A DNA stretch of 64,000 bases from an uncultured Oscillibacter sp. (lineage in GTDB: Bacteria > Bacillota > Clostridia > Oscillospirales > Oscillospiraceae). Location of the stretch: positions 1 through 64,000 of the forward strand of contig CAJTSM010000016.1 of the NCBI GenBank assembly GCA_910578935.1, written 5' to 3'. A program made the position numbers and the translations under genes. The notes below the pieces were generated by a model, which worked only from the letters and a program-made list of their open reading frames with translations, did no database searches and had not been told where the DNA came from. Below, piece after piece: positions 34,309 through 43,427 of this stretch; position 1 is the stretch's first letter; each line of letters opens with the position of its first letter.

Positions 34309-36444
34309 TCAGGGTTCTAGATGGACAGGGAGGCAGTCCGCCTCTGCCGGGGAGGGTAGAGGCGGCGCGGGGACCGGGTCCGGCGTCTTCCAGTGCCAGC
34401 TGGTTTTGTCGAACAGCGGTTCACAGATGCAGAGAATGGCGGGCATGAGGAAGATGCTGACCAGCGCCGAGATCAAGGCTCCGCGGGCCAGCATGACGCA
34501 GATGGCCCCGATCAGATCGATGGAAGAGACGAAGGACACGCCCAAGGTAGCGCAGAACAGAACCAGGGCGCTGGTGACGATGGACCCGTCGGAAGAGGAA
34601 GCGGCGATTCGGATGGCCTCTTCCCGGCTCAGGCCGCGTTTCAGCTCCTCCTGAAAGCGGGAGGTCATCAAAATGGCGTAATCCACCGTTGCCCCCAGCT
34701 GAACGCAGCTGATGATGGTGGGAGCAATGAAGGGAATTTCCGTGCCCAGAAAGTAGCAGCAGCCCTGGTTTATGAAAATAGCCAGTTCAATGGTTGCCAC
34801 CAGTACCGCGGGGACGGAAACCGAGCGAAAGACAAAAGCAATGATGAGGAAGATCGCCGCGATGGAGATGTAATTGGTCACCTGGAAATCCACTGCGGAT
34901 GTGTCGATTAGGTCCCGGTACATGGCCCCTTCGCCGGTAACCATGGCGGCGGGGTCGTAGCTGTGGAGAATTTCATTCATGCCGTCCAGCTGGGCGGACA
35001 CCTGGTCCGTCGCCGGAGCGTAGCTGGAGTTGATCATCATCAGCTGCCAGCCCTCCTGGCGGAGCATGTTCTTTACATCCTCCGGGATGAAGAAGTCCGG
35101 GATGCCGGTGCCCAGCAGTTTGTGGAAGGAAACCACGGAGGTAATGCCGGGAACTTCCTCCATCCGCCGCTCCAGTTCGCCCAGATCGGCGGCGCTGAGG
35201 TCATCCCGGAGAACTGCGAAGTGACTGGTTGCCATGTCGAAATCGTCTTTGAGTTTCTCATTGCTGACGATAGAGGGCAGGTCCCGGGGCAGGGATTCGT
35301 CCAGCTTATAGTAGATTTCGGCGTGCCGCTGGGCATAGACCGCCGGGAAAAACAGAAGGACCGTCAAAACCACCAGGGGAATTTTATACCGGAGGATAAA
35401 GCTGTTTACTCTATCAAAGGAGGGAATCAGGGTTTTATGCTTGTGCTTGCTGATCTGCTTGTCGAAGATCAGCACCAGAGAGGGCAGAACCAAGATAACG
35501 GTTGCCACGCCCAGGACGACTCCCTTCGCCATGACGATGCCGATGTCCCGGCCCAGGGTCAGGCGCATAAAGCACAGGGCCAGAAAGCCCGCGATTGTGG
35601 TCAGGCTGGAACCGGACAGGGACCGGAAAGCGGCGATGATGGCCTGGGTCATGGCGTCCCGTTTATCTTCATACTGTTCCCGCTCCTCCTCATAGCGGTG
35701 GTAGAGGAAAATGGAGTAATCCATGGTTACGCCCAGCTGCAAAACAGCGGCGATGGCCTTAGTGATGTAGGAAATCTGCCCCAGGAAGATGTTGCTGCCG
35801 AAGTTGTAGACGACGGCCATGCCGATGCTGGCGAGATATACAAAGGGCAGCACGGTGGATTCCAGGGTGACGCTCATGGCGGCCAATGCCAGCAGCACCG
35901 CCAGGCCCACGAAGATGGGCAGCTCCCCGTCCATCACGTCCCGGGTGTCCTTGATGACTACGGAGAAACCCGCCAGGAAGCAGCGTTCGTTGCAGACGTT
36001 CCGCACCTGCTCAATGGCCTCCATGGTTTCGTCAGAGGCGCCGGGATGGTCGTATTGAATCAGCATCATGGTTGCCTGCCCGGAGAAAAACATGTCGCGG
36101 AACTCCGCCGGAATCATCTCCACTGGGATCTGGATGCCTACCAGGTTGCTGATCCATACGGCGCTGGATACGCCGGGAATATCTTTGATGTCTTGAATCA
36201 GGCGGTTTGTGTAGCCGGCCGGCATGCCCTCCACGATCAGCATACTGGTGGCCGCCATTTGAAAGGGCTCCTCCAGAAGCTGTTCCCCCTGGGAGGAGGG
36301 CAGATCCTGAGGCAGATAGGACAGGATGTCGTAGTTGATGCGGGTAGCGGCATAACCGATGAGGGAGGGGATCAGCATCAGCACGGCGATTAGAGCCACG
36401 AGTTTCGGCCTTCGGGTCAGTTTATGGGCAATTTTTTCGATCAT
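34309..36444 (-). CDS. MMPL/RND-family membrane transporter
   Basis: This 711-residue protein has two six-helix repeats, each beginning with one helix and a large extracytoplasmic loop (residues ~30-170 and ~370-520). MMPL family marks are IAAVLQLGVTMDYSIFLYHRYEEE in the first half and ISCVQLGATVDYAILMTSRFQEEL in the second. Each carries the conserved Asp-Tyr pair used for proton coupling. SSLTTIAGFLALCFM matches the family after the first. It resembles YdfJ-like lipid or small-molecule exporters. It is translated 16 bases after the large secreted protein gene and belongs to the same operon, divergent from two TetR genes. Confidence 0.92.
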   Translation of the reverse strand: MIEKIAHKLTRRPKLVALIAVLMLIPSLIGYAATRINYDILSYLPQDLPSSQGEQLLEEPFQMAATSMLIVEGMPAGYTNRLIQDIKDIPGVSSAVWISNLVGIQIPVEMIPAEFRDMFFSGQATMMLIQYDHPGASDETMEAIEQVRNVCNERCFLAGFSVVIKDTRDVMDGELPIFVGLAVLLALAAMSVTLESTVLPFVYLASIGMAVVYNFGSNIFLGQISYITKAIAAVLQLGVTMDYSIFLYHRYEEEREQYEDKRDAMTQAIIAAFRSLSGSSLTTIAGFLALCFMRLTLGRDIGIVMAKGVVLGVATVILVLPSLVLIFDKQISKHKHKTLIPSFDRVNSFILRYKIPLVVLTVLLFFPAVYAQRHAEIYYKLDESLPRDLPSIVSNEKLKDDFDMATSHFAVLRDDLSAADLGELERRMEEVPGITSVVSFHKLLGTGIPDFFIPEDVKNMLRQEGWQLMMINSSYAPATDQVSAQLDGMNEILHSYDPAAMVTGEGAMYRDLIDTSAVDFQVTNYISIAAIFLIIAFVFRSVSVPAVLVATIELAIFINQGCCYFLGTEIPFIAPTIISCVQLGATVDYAILMTSRFQEELKRGLSREEAIRIAASSSDGSIVTSALVLFCATLGVSFVSSIDLIGAICVMLARGALISALVSIFLMPAILCICEPLFDKTSWHWKTPDPVPAPPLPSPAEADCLPVHLEP

Positions 36445-36460
36445 GGCTTTTCCCCTCCCG

Positions 36461-39388
36461 TCAGTGGAAGATACCGGTTATGGCGTTCCAGAAGTCCTGG
36501 AACATTTGGGCCACCCGGCCCCAGAAGCTGCTTTGTTCCTTAGCGGCGGCGGATTCATCCAAGGTTTCCGCCTCCGCTTCCTTGATTTCCTGGGTGCGGA
36601 TAAGAATCTGAATGCTGGAGGGGGATGGATTCCGTTCATCCGTCAGGGATACCGGCTTGGCTGTGGCATCCATAAGGAGAATGTTGTTCACATCGCCGGT
36701 ATACTCGTTCCAGGTGTCTTCGATGATTTGCGTGACGGTGTTCTTGGCCTCTTTCACCTGTTTGGTGGTAGCCAAGGCTTTGGCGGTCTGCCGCAGGGCG
36801 GCGGAAAGGCCTCTGAGCGATTGCTTTGTTCCGGCGTCCAGATTTTTTCCGGTAGACCGGGCCAGGTTTTCCGCATCCGCCAGCAGAGTTTCCGTATCCC
36901 GGATGGTGGTGACGGCGGAAGCGCTGAGGACTCCGGCATTGGCCAGGGCCTCCTGTAAGGTGGGCTCATAGCTGTTCAGCAGGGTTCGCAGGGCGTCCAC
37001 ATCCTCCAGAATTTCCCGCAGGGTTCCGGAGGATTCTCCCAGGGACCCCATAAGGTTTCCGGCATCGTCCAGATCACGGGTCAGAATGCTCAATTCTCCG
37101 CAGAGGTCCGCCAGACCGCCTGCCACAGCGGAAGTGGGGTATTTGAGGTCATTGAAAATCGCGGTGAGTTCATACTGGATTTGGTCAATCCGGGCGCTGG
37201 CGCTGTCCAGGCCGTTGGTGATGAGGTCCACTACCGCGCCTCCGACTGTGCCGCTCTGAGGAGGCTTGTTGGGGTCAGAGGGAGTACTGCCGCCGCCGTC
37301 CGGGGGTTCGGGTTTGCCGGAGTCGTCTCCGGGGGGTTCCGCACCGCCGCCGTCCGGGGGTTCGGGTTTGCCGGAATCGTCTCCAGGGGGTTCCGTACTG
37401 CCGCTGCCGCCGTCGGCTCCGCCGGAATTGTCTTCAGGGGGGTCCATACTGCCGTCGCTGCTGCCGCTGGAATCATCCTCCGCATCCAAAGCGGCGTTAA
37501 GGACCAGACGGGCTGACATTTGTCCCTTTTTAAGCGGCTCCGGAGATTCGTTACCGGAAGTTTCCGGAACGTCCCCTGCTGGAGCGGGCGCGCTTTCCGG
37601 GGGCGGCGTTTCCTCCGGTGTTCCGGTGGATGCTTCAGGGACCGGTTCCTCTGAGGGCTGGAGCTGTTCCGGAGCCTGCGTTGTTTCCGAAACCTGGCCC
37701 GCTTCCGGAGCCTGGTCCGGTTCCGGGGTTTCCGCTTCCGGCGGTTCCTGGGCTTGGACGGGAGGAGTCTCGCTCAGGATTTCGGAACGGGAGCGGTTTC
37801 TGGCGGAGGTAACAGGTCCGCCGGCGTTGTAGATCAGCCAGAGGTCATTCATCTGCTTAGCCTGATTTGCGGAGACGTTGGGCAGCTTTTCGCAGAAATC
37901 CTGAAAACCGAGCTGGTTGCCTTGGACGGCGGCATGAAGGTCCTGCATTTGCTTTGCTGACTCCAGGGCCGATTTCTGCTCGGCAGTCAGCTGTTCCGGC
38001 TTAATCAAACCGCCGTTGACTGCCGCGGACAGATCGCTGATGTTCTTCACCGTGGCCTGCGCCTGCGCCTGGCCCATTCCCTGCGCCTCCAGCATTTTCA
38101 GCATGAAGGTGGTTTCGTCTTTCGCGTCGTAGGCTCCCCGGACGTTTTTTACCTTATTTACCAGGGCCGTGCTGTTGGTGGCGACGCTGTGGGTATTGAC
38201 GTGGCTGCCGCCCAGGGCATGCTCCAGCCGGAGAAGGCTGCCCTCTAAATCTCCCGCCACATCCAGCACATGTTTCAGATCATAGGTTCCCTGTTCCAAA
38301 CCATAGAGAGCCATCTCCATATCCGCCAGCTGGGCCTGGAGGGTTACGGTGGTGTCGGTCATTTCGTTAAGCACAGCCTTCGAATCCGTCACGGTCTGAC
38401 TGAGAAGCTGGACCCGCTGTTCCATGGGGGATAGGAGGTCCGCCAGGTTGCTCAGGTCTTCCCGTAGGCGGTCCGTACCGCTGTACAGCGCGCCTTTGCC
38501 GCCGGAGAAAGTGCTTCGGGCCGCTTCCAGCTGATCCAGACCTTTGGCGGAGGCGTAGAGCCCGTTTTGAATGTCATTGAGGGAGTCCAGAAGGTCGTCA
38601 AGACTGCCGGATAAGGCCCGGTAGTCTTCCTCCAGGTCATCTTTCCGCTGGCTGAGCTTGGCAATCTCCTCCAGCTGGGCCAAGGTGGCGGGCGCCATCA
38701 GCACGGTTAAGCCCCCGAAGGAGAAATCGTTGCTGCCCACCCGGATGGTGAAATGCTGTTCTTCTCCGGGGAGGCAGAGGAACAAAACCGTCCGCAGGTT
38801 GCCCACCAGCTGAACCTGAGCGCCCTCAGCTTCCAGGGAGAGGATATCGTCTTGGTTAAAGAGCGCTGTAACGGCCAGTGTGTAGTTGTAACGGGCGTAG
38901 TCGCTGGCCTCCCCGTTCGGCACGGCGTCCAGCAGAATTTCCACTACGCCCTGTTTTCCGGCCAGGTCCTCCGCTTTGGCTGGAACACCGTTGAGGGTAT
39001 ACCGCAGGGTTAACGTCCAGGGCAGGTTTTCAAAGGGTTGTTTTGTCTTGCCCTCGAAATAGAAGCGGTCCGGCGCGCCGTTGCTGAAGTGGAAAGAAGT
39101 GCTGTTATCCTCGCTTACCGGGGCGGCATTGTCGGTAAGGTTGATTACCTCGTCGTAAACGCCGTAATCCGTCAGGCTGTCCTTGCCGTTCATGGCGTAA
39201 CTTTTCACCACGCTGCCCTCCAGCAGATTGCCGTAGTAGTCCAGCGTGGCGTAGTATGCTTCGTCATAAGTGGGGGTCACGCCGTCGCGGATCACCTCTG
39301 CCGCCGCCCCGGGCACGGTTAGGGACACGGACAAGACTGCCGCCAAGGCAAGAGCGGAAGCGCGCTTTTTCAGGTTTTGCCAGTTCAT
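36461..39388 (-). CDS. Large secreted coiled-coil protein, partner of the MMPL transporter (YhgE/Pip-like)
   Basis: The 975-residue product has a clear signal peptide (LALAAVLSVSLTVPGAAA, residues 13-30). A beta-rich N-domain extends to about 250, followed by long predicted coiled coils (~250-450 and ~730-940, e.g. DLEEDYRALSGSLDDLLDSL). In between, at ~555-715, is a low-complexity Pro/Glu/Gly/Asp segment. The C-terminus ends with an amphipathic FWGRVAQMFQDFWNAI. Similar proteins precede MMPL/YhgE-type exporters in Gram-positive bacteria and may act as an extracellular adaptor; that role is inferred from adjacency. No catalytic motif is seen. Confidence 0.7.
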   Translation of the reverse strand: MNWQNLKKRASALALAAVLSVSLTVPGAAAEVIRDGVTPTYDEAYYATLDYYGNLLEGSVVKSYAMNGKDSLTDYGVYDEVINLTDNAAPVSEDNSTSFHFSNGAPDRFYFEGKTKQPFENLPWTLTLRYTLNGVPAKAEDLAGKQGVVEILLDAVPNGEASDYARYNYTLAVTALFNQDDILSLEAEGAQVQLVGNLRTVLFLCLPGEEQHFTIRVGSNDFSFGGLTVLMAPATLAQLEEIAKLSQRKDDLEEDYRALSGSLDDLLDSLNDIQNGLYASAKGLDQLEAARSTFSGGKGALYSGTDRLREDLSNLADLLSPMEQRVQLLSQTVTDSKAVLNEMTDTTVTLQAQLADMEMALYGLEQGTYDLKHVLDVAGDLEGSLLRLEHALGGSHVNTHSVATNSTALVNKVKNVRGAYDAKDETTFMLKMLEAQGMGQAQAQATVKNISDLSAAVNGGLIKPEQLTAEQKSALESAKQMQDLHAAVQGNQLGFQDFCEKLPNVSANQAKQMNDLWLIYNAGGPVTSARNRSRSEILSETPPVQAQEPPEAETPEPDQAPEAGQVSETTQAPEQLQPSEEPVPEASTGTPEETPPPESAPAPAGDVPETSGNESPEPLKKGQMSARLVLNAALDAEDDSSGSSDGSMDPPEDNSGGADGGSGSTEPPGDDSGKPEPPDGGGAEPPGDDSGKPEPPDGGGSTPSDPNKPPQSGTVGGAVVDLITNGLDSASARIDQIQYELTAIFNDLKYPTSAVAGGLADLCGELSILTRDLDDAGNLMGSLGESSGTLREILEDVDALRTLLNSYEPTLQEALANAGVLSASAVTTIRDTETLLADAENLARSTGKNLDAGTKQSLRGLSAALRQTAKALATTKQVKEAKNTVTQIIEDTWNEYTGDVNNILLMDATAKPVSLTDERNPSPSSIQILIRTQEIKEAEAETLDESAAAKEQSSFWGRVAQMFQDFWNAITGIFH
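37270..37440 (-). repeat. Tandem low-complexity repeat inside the secreted protein gene
   Basis: An imperfect direct repeat with a period of about 48 bases encodes successive copies of EPPGDDSGKPEPPDGGG and related Ser/Gly/Asp units. It lies within the disordered linker and is a likely site of slippage and length variation. Confidence 0.75.
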
Positions 39389-39434
39389 AGTGATTCCTCC
39401 AGATAATCAACGGTCCATTAATAAAAGATTTTTG

Positions 39435-39484
39435 TTGACTTATTGACATGCGTTGATTATAGTAAAAGCAGGAAATCCAGTCAA
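39435..39484. promoter_or_regulatory. Overlapping divergent promoters (MMPL operon and TetR pair)
   Basis: Plus strand: TTGACT 39435-39440 and TATAGT 39458-39463, spacer 17. Minus strand: TTGACT 39479-39484 and TATAAT 39456-39461, spacer 17. The two -10 boxes occupy almost the same bases, so the promoters are mutually exclusive and a repressor bound here would control both directions. Confidence 0.75.
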
Positions 39485-39530
39485 TAGACAAAAACAGAAG
39501 TGTGTCTAACTCGTCCAAAGGAGGGCGGCT

Positions 39531-40133
39531 ATGTTGAAAAATCCTGAGGACCGCCGGGCGCGGCGGTCCCGCAAACTGCTGAAAGAAAGTCTGCTGGAAC
39601 TGATGAGACAAAAGGCGTTTTCAGAAATCTCCGTCCGGGATGTGACGGATGCGGCGGACATGAACCGGGGAACGTTTTACCTTCATTACTCCGGCACGGC
39701 AGAGCTGCTGCGAAGCCTGGAGGAGGACTTGCTGGCAGAGCTCCAGGCCCTGGTAGATGCCCATATGCAGGAAACCGTAGCGGTTGGCAGTGTGGCTCCA
39801 GTGTTTGAACCGGTGCTGGATTTTGCTGTGGAGCACCGGGAAACCTGCGCGGTTCTGTTTGCCAGCAGTGAGGCCAGCGGCTTTTTCCAGTCCATCCAAC
39901 AGTTGGTTCATGAGAACGGTACGCCGCTGGTGCGGTCCTGGTTCCACCCCGTGGACCCCCGCCTGACGGATTATCTCCTGAACTTTTTGGCCTGGGGCTT
40001 CATTGGCCTTTTGGCGGAGTGGTTTGAAAAAGATATGGCTCTGCCTAAGGCAGAGCTGCTGGCGGCTGCCCAGCGTCTGGCGGACAGCGCGGCAGCCGGG
40101 CTGTTTTTTCAGGAAGGGAGGGAGTTTTCATGA
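39531..40133 (+). CDS. TetR-family regulator (first of two)
   Basis: This is a 200-residue regulator. The N-terminal HTH is at residues 8-60: KLLKESLLELMRQKAFSEIS, VRDVTDAADMNRGTFYLHY. A C-terminal ligand/dimer domain follows, with WGFIGLLAEWFEKDM (TetR_C type seen in clostridial DhaS/YxbF-like proteins). RBS AAAGGAGGG is ideally spaced. It is divergent from the MMPL operon across overlapping promoters and so probably represses it; induction by a membrane-active compound is likely but unproven. The stop overlaps the next TetR gene start by 4 bases. Confidence 0.88.
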   Translation: MLKNPEDRRARRSRKLLKESLLELMRQKAFSEISVRDVTDAADMNRGTFYLHYSGTAELLRSLEEDLLAELQALVDAHMQETVAVGSVAPVFEPVLDFAVEHRETCAVLFASSEASGFFQSIQQLVHENGTPLVRSWFHPVDPRLTDYLLNFLAWGFIGLLAEWFEKDMALPKAELLAAAQRLADSAAAGLFFQEGREFS

Positions 40134-40693
40134 CGGCCAAGGAGGCAATTAAAACTTCTTTCATCAGCCTGCTGGAGGAGCGGCCCCTCCGGGGGATCAC
40201 GGTGAAGGATATTGTCCAAGGGTGCGGTGTGAACCGGAATACATTTTATTATCACTTCAAAGATATTCCGGCCCTGCTGGAAGAGATCATCACGGACCAG
40301 GCGGACCGGATCATTGCGGACCAGGGGCCGGCCCTGTCCCTGGCAGGCTGTCTGGAAACGGTTGTCCGTTTTGCGGAGGCCCGCCGCCAGGTGGTGATGC
40401 ACATCAACCAATCTGCCCACCGGGACTTGTTTGAGCGGTGTTTGATGAAGATCTGCCGCCGGGTGGTGGAAGACTTTGCCGCCGCGGCCATCGGCGGCGT
40501 CTCCATTCACCCGGATGACCGGGAGGCTATGATCCGCTTTTACCAATGCGAATGCTTCGGGCAGGTAGTTGAATGGCTGAACGGCGGAATGCGGTATGAT
40601 ATAGCCGGTCAATTCCGCAGGATCTGCCAATTAGGAGAAGGCATGACGGAGCTGATGCTGAAAAGAGCGCGGATTTCGGCGGAACCTGTATAA
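40130..40693 (+). CDS. TetR-family regulator (second of two)
   Basis: This 187-residue protein has the HTH at residues 5-50 (AIKTSFISLLEERPLRGITV, then KDIVQGCGVNRNTFYYHFKD). The C-terminal domain carries FYQCECFGQVVEWLNGGM. It overlaps the first TetR gene (ATGA), so both are made together. It is not a simple duplicate, since the C-terminal domains differ. A hetero-regulatory pair is possible. The downstream interval 40694-41062 contains only the next promoter. Confidence 0.87.
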   Translation: MTAKEAIKTSFISLLEERPLRGITVKDIVQGCGVNRNTFYYHFKDIPALLEEIITDQADRIIADQGPALSLAGCLETVVRFAEARRQVVMHINQSAHRDLFERCLMKICRRVVEDFAAAAIGGVSIHPDDREAMIRFYQCECFGQVVEWLNGGMRYDIAGQFRRICQLGEGMTELMLKRARISAEPV

Positions 40694-40992
40694 ACCGGAA
40701 CCGATAGCAAGCCTCAAAAAACGGACAGCAGTTCGGCGGATCCAGGCGGCATATCCCTGCGTTTTCCTCCTTGGCAGACCTCAGTCCGCCTGCACTGTCA
40801 ACCTTGTTCCGTACCGTCTGCATCCGCCTCCTTTGCAGTCATTATTTCTGAGGATTGCTATGAAAGCGCAGGGAAAAAACCGGCGGGTTGGGCGAAACGG
40901 ACTGCTAAGATGGTATAAAACGGTAATTTGAGCAAAAAGAAGGGGCGGTTTTAGCGAAAACGCTGAAAATAGGTATAAAATCCCAGGATAGA

Positions 40993-41020
40993 TTGACAAA
41001 ATAAATAAATGTGTTATAAT
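40993..41020 (+). promoter_or_regulatory. Promoter of the Rrf2 / flavodiiron operon
   Basis: Consensus TTGACA (40993-40998) and TATAAT (41015-41020) are 16 bases apart, about 45 bases before the Rrf2 start. Confidence 0.8.
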
Positions 41021-41062
41021 GCACTAAAAAGGTACTGTTTTTGTGCGGGGAGGGATTGCCAC

Positions 41063-41467
41063 TTGCTGATGACCCGAGAAACGGACTACGCGCTGCGGAT
41101 TCTGCGGGCGTTGTATCAGGAAAGGCAGCTGTCTGCCGCGGCCATTGCCCAACGGGAAAATATGCCCAAGGCCGTTACCCTAAAGATTTTGAAGCGGCTT
41201 CATGCCGCCGGCCTTGTGTCCAGCCGCCGGGGACCTTACGGCGGGTATCTGCTTGGTTCCCGGGAGCCGCTGTACCTTTGGGATGTGTTCCATGCCTTGG
41301 GGGAGCCCCTGTTTGTCAACCGCTGCCAGCAGCCCGAGTACCGGTGCGAGAATTATCCTGAGGGCGGCTGTAGCCTGTGCCGGGAGTTATCCCGGATTCA
41401 GTCTTCACTGAACGCGGAACTCCGCAAAACACCGTTGAGCGCCATTTTCCAGGAGGATCAGGAATAA
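41063..41467 (+). CDS. Rrf2-family regulator, probable Fe-S sensor
   Basis: This 134-residue winged-helix regulator has [19 protein letters not shown] at the N-terminus, recognition helix [20 protein letters not shown] and the wing [12 protein letters not shown] cysteine cluster follows at about 93-113 ([20 protein letters not shown]). This resembles the three-Cys Fe-S ligand loop of IscR/NsrR/RsrR-type sensors. TTG at 41063 is preferred (GGGAGG 9 bases upstream) over ATG at 41069, which is too far from the box. It lies 14 bases before the acyl-CoA dehydrogenase fusion and FprA, so an oxygen, NO or redox signal probably controls this operon. Confidence 0.87.
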   Translation: MLMTRETDYALRILRALYQERQLSAAAIAQRENMPKAVTLKILKRLHAAGLVSSRRGPYGGYLLGSREPLYLWDVFHALGEPLFVNRCQQPEYRCENYPEGGCSLCRELSRIQSSLNAELRKTPLSAIFQEDQE

Positions 41468-41481
41468 AGGAGGAACATCGT

Positions 41482-43392
41482 ATGCTGTATCAAACCACGC
41501 AGGAGCATGAGGAGCTGAGGGCCAAAGTTCGGGAATTTGCCGAGGCTGAAATCAAACCCATAGCGTTCATGCTGGACAAGAACAATCAGTTCCCCACGGA
41601 AGCGGTAAAAAAGATGGGAGAATTGGGCCTGATGGGCCTGCCCTATGAAAAGAAATACGGCGGAGCCGGGTCGGACGCGCTGAGCTATGCCATTGCCGTG
41701 GAGGAGCTGGCCCGGGTGGACGGCGGAGCGGGCGTGATTTTGTCCGCCCACACCTCTCTGGGTACCTATCCGATTTATGCCTTTGGCAGCGAGGAACAAA
41801 AGAAAAAGTATCTGCCCGACCTCTGTTCCGGCAAGAAGCTGGGGGCGTTTGGCCTGACGGAGCCAAACGCCGGGTCCGACGCCGGCGGCACCGAAACCAC
41901 CGCCGAGGACATGGGGGATCACTATCTCCTCAACGGCGAGAAGATTTTCATCACAAACGGCGGCGAAGCCAGCACTTATGTCGTCTTCGCCGTCACCACC
42001 CCCGGCATCGGCACCCGGGGCATCAGCGCCTTCATCGTGGAAAAGGGCTGGGAGGGCTTTACCTTTGAGGAGCACTACGACAAGATGGGCATCCGCTCCT
42101 CCGCCACCTGCCAGCTGAACTTTAACAATGTGAAGGTCCCCAAGGAGAATCTGCTGGGCAAGGAGGGCCAGGGCTTCAAGATCGCCATGTCCACCTTGGA
42201 CGGCGGCCGCATCGGTATTGCGGCTCAGGCTTTGGGCATTGCCCAGGGGGCCTATGAGGCGGCTGTGGAATACTCCAAGGAGCGGATTCAGTTTGGCAAA
42301 CCCATTTGCCAGCAGCAGAACATTGCCTTTAAGATTGCCGATATGGCCACGAAGCTCCGCTGCGCCCGGTTCCTGGTTTACAGCGCCGCCGAGCTGAAAC
42401 AGGCTCACGTGCCCTATGGCATGGAGTCCGCTATGGCGAAGCAGTACGCCTCCGACATTGCCCTGGAGGTGACCAATGACGCTCTTCAGATCTTCGGCGG
42501 CTGCGGCTACCTCAAGGGCATGGAAGTGGAGCGTTTCTACCGGGACGCCAAGATCACCACCATCTACGAGGGCACCAATGAAATTCAGCGGGTGGTCATT
42601 GCCTCCCACATCCTGGGCAAGGCTGCCAAGGAGGCCTCCGCCGCCCCCGCGCAGCAGAGAGGACCGGAAACCGGCGCCCGGAAACGGCTTATCCTCAAGG
42701 ACGGCACGGCTCAAGAGAGAGTGGAAACCCTGGTTGCCAATCTTAAGAAGGATGGCCATGACTTTACCGTGGGCATTCCTATGGACACTCCCATCACCCA
42801 AGCGGAGCGGGTGGTTTCCGCGGGCCAGGGCATCGGGGCCAAGGAGAACATGAAACTTATTGAGGACTTGGCAAAGGCCGCCGGAGCCGCCGTCGGTTCC
42901 AGCCGTCCTGTAGCGGAGACGCTGAAATACGTGCCGTTGAACCGCTATGTGGGCATGTCCGGCCAGAAGTTCAAGGGAAATCTCTATATTGCCTGCGGAA
43001 TCTCCGGCGCAATCCAGCACTTGAAGGGGATTAAGGACGCCTCCTGCATTGTGGCGATCAACAAAAACCCCAATGCGAAAATCTTCAAAAACTGCGACTA
43101 CGGCATTGTGGGGGATGTGATGGAGATCCTGCCCCTGCTCACTGCCGCCCTGGACACCGGGGAGAAGCAGCCCGCGCCGCCGATGGTGAAGATGAAGCGG
43201 CAGGTTCCCAAGAAAGTCACTCAGCCCCGGAAGCTCTATATCTGCAACGGCTGCGGCCATGAGTACGACGTATTGCTGGGCGACCCGGAGAATGAAGTCA
43301 AGCCCGGCACCGCCTTCAAGGATCTGCCGGAAGGCTGGACCTGCCCCCATTGCGGCGAAGGTGTAGACGCGTTTATCGAGATTGAAGTTTAA
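41482..43392 (+). CDS. Acyl-CoA dehydrogenase - EtfA FAD domain - rubredoxin fusion
   Basis: One 636-residue chain carries three modules. Residues 1-385 are a short-chain acyl-CoA dehydrogenase ([14 protein letters not shown] flavin motif, catalytic Glu in [18 protein letters not shown]). About 400-570 is the C-terminal FAD-binding part of EtfA ([48 protein letters not shown]). About 585-636 is a rubredoxin with both CxxC pairs (CNGCG, CPHCG). The natural electron acceptor is thus built in, and electrons could pass from acyl-CoA through FAD to rubredoxin and on to FprA encoded next. Start ATG 41482 follows AAAGGAGG; the upstream frame overlaps rrf2 and is rejected. Confidence 0.93.
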   Translation: MLYQTTQEHEELRAKVREFAEAEIKPIAFMLDKNNQFPTEAVKKMGELGLMGLPYEKKYGGAGSDALSYAIAVEELARVDGGAGVILSAHTSLGTYPIYAFGSEEQKKKYLPDLCSGKKLGAFGLTEPNAGSDAGGTETTAEDMGDHYLLNGEKIFITNGGEASTYVVFAVTTPGIGTRGISAFIVEKGWEGFTFEEHYDKMGIRSSATCQLNFNNVKVPKENLLGKEGQGFKIAMSTLDGGRIGIAAQALGIAQGAYEAAVEYSKERIQFGKPICQQQNIAFKIADMATKLRCARFLVYSAAELKQAHVPYGMESAMAKQYASDIALEVTNDALQIFGGCGYLKGMEVERFYRDAKITTIYEGTNEIQRVVIASHILGKAAKEASAAPAQQRGPETGARKRLILKDGTAQERVETLVANLKKDGHDFTVGIPMDTPITQAERVVSAGQGIGAKENMKLIEDLAKAAGAAVGSSRPVAETLKYVPLNRYVGMSGQKFKGNLYIACGISGAIQHLKGIKDASCIVAINKNPNAKIFKNCDYGIVGDVMEILPLLTAALDTGEKQPAPPMVKMKRQVPKKVTQPRKLYICNGCGHEYDVLLGDPENEVKPGTAFKDLPEGWTCPHCGEGVDAFIEIEV

Positions 43393-43427
43393 CAGCCCCG
43401 GAACGAAAATAAGGAGGCAAATTTCTA

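Noticed and set aside
34963..36393. A 476-residue plus-strand open frame over the MMPL gene
   Set aside because: Antisense shadow of MMPL; Gln/His/Asp/Gly-rich with no recognisable motif.
37270..37440. Possible CRISPR-like array because of regular repeats
   Set aside because: The repeats have no unique spacers; they are a coding low-complexity tandem repeat in the secreted protein gene. No cas genes are present in the window.
41458..43350. A 630-residue minus-strand open frame
   Set aside because: It is a complete antisense shadow of the acyl-CoA dehydrogenase fusion. High GC removes stops in the opposite frame; the translation is rich in His/Gly/Leu with no domain and no ribosome site.
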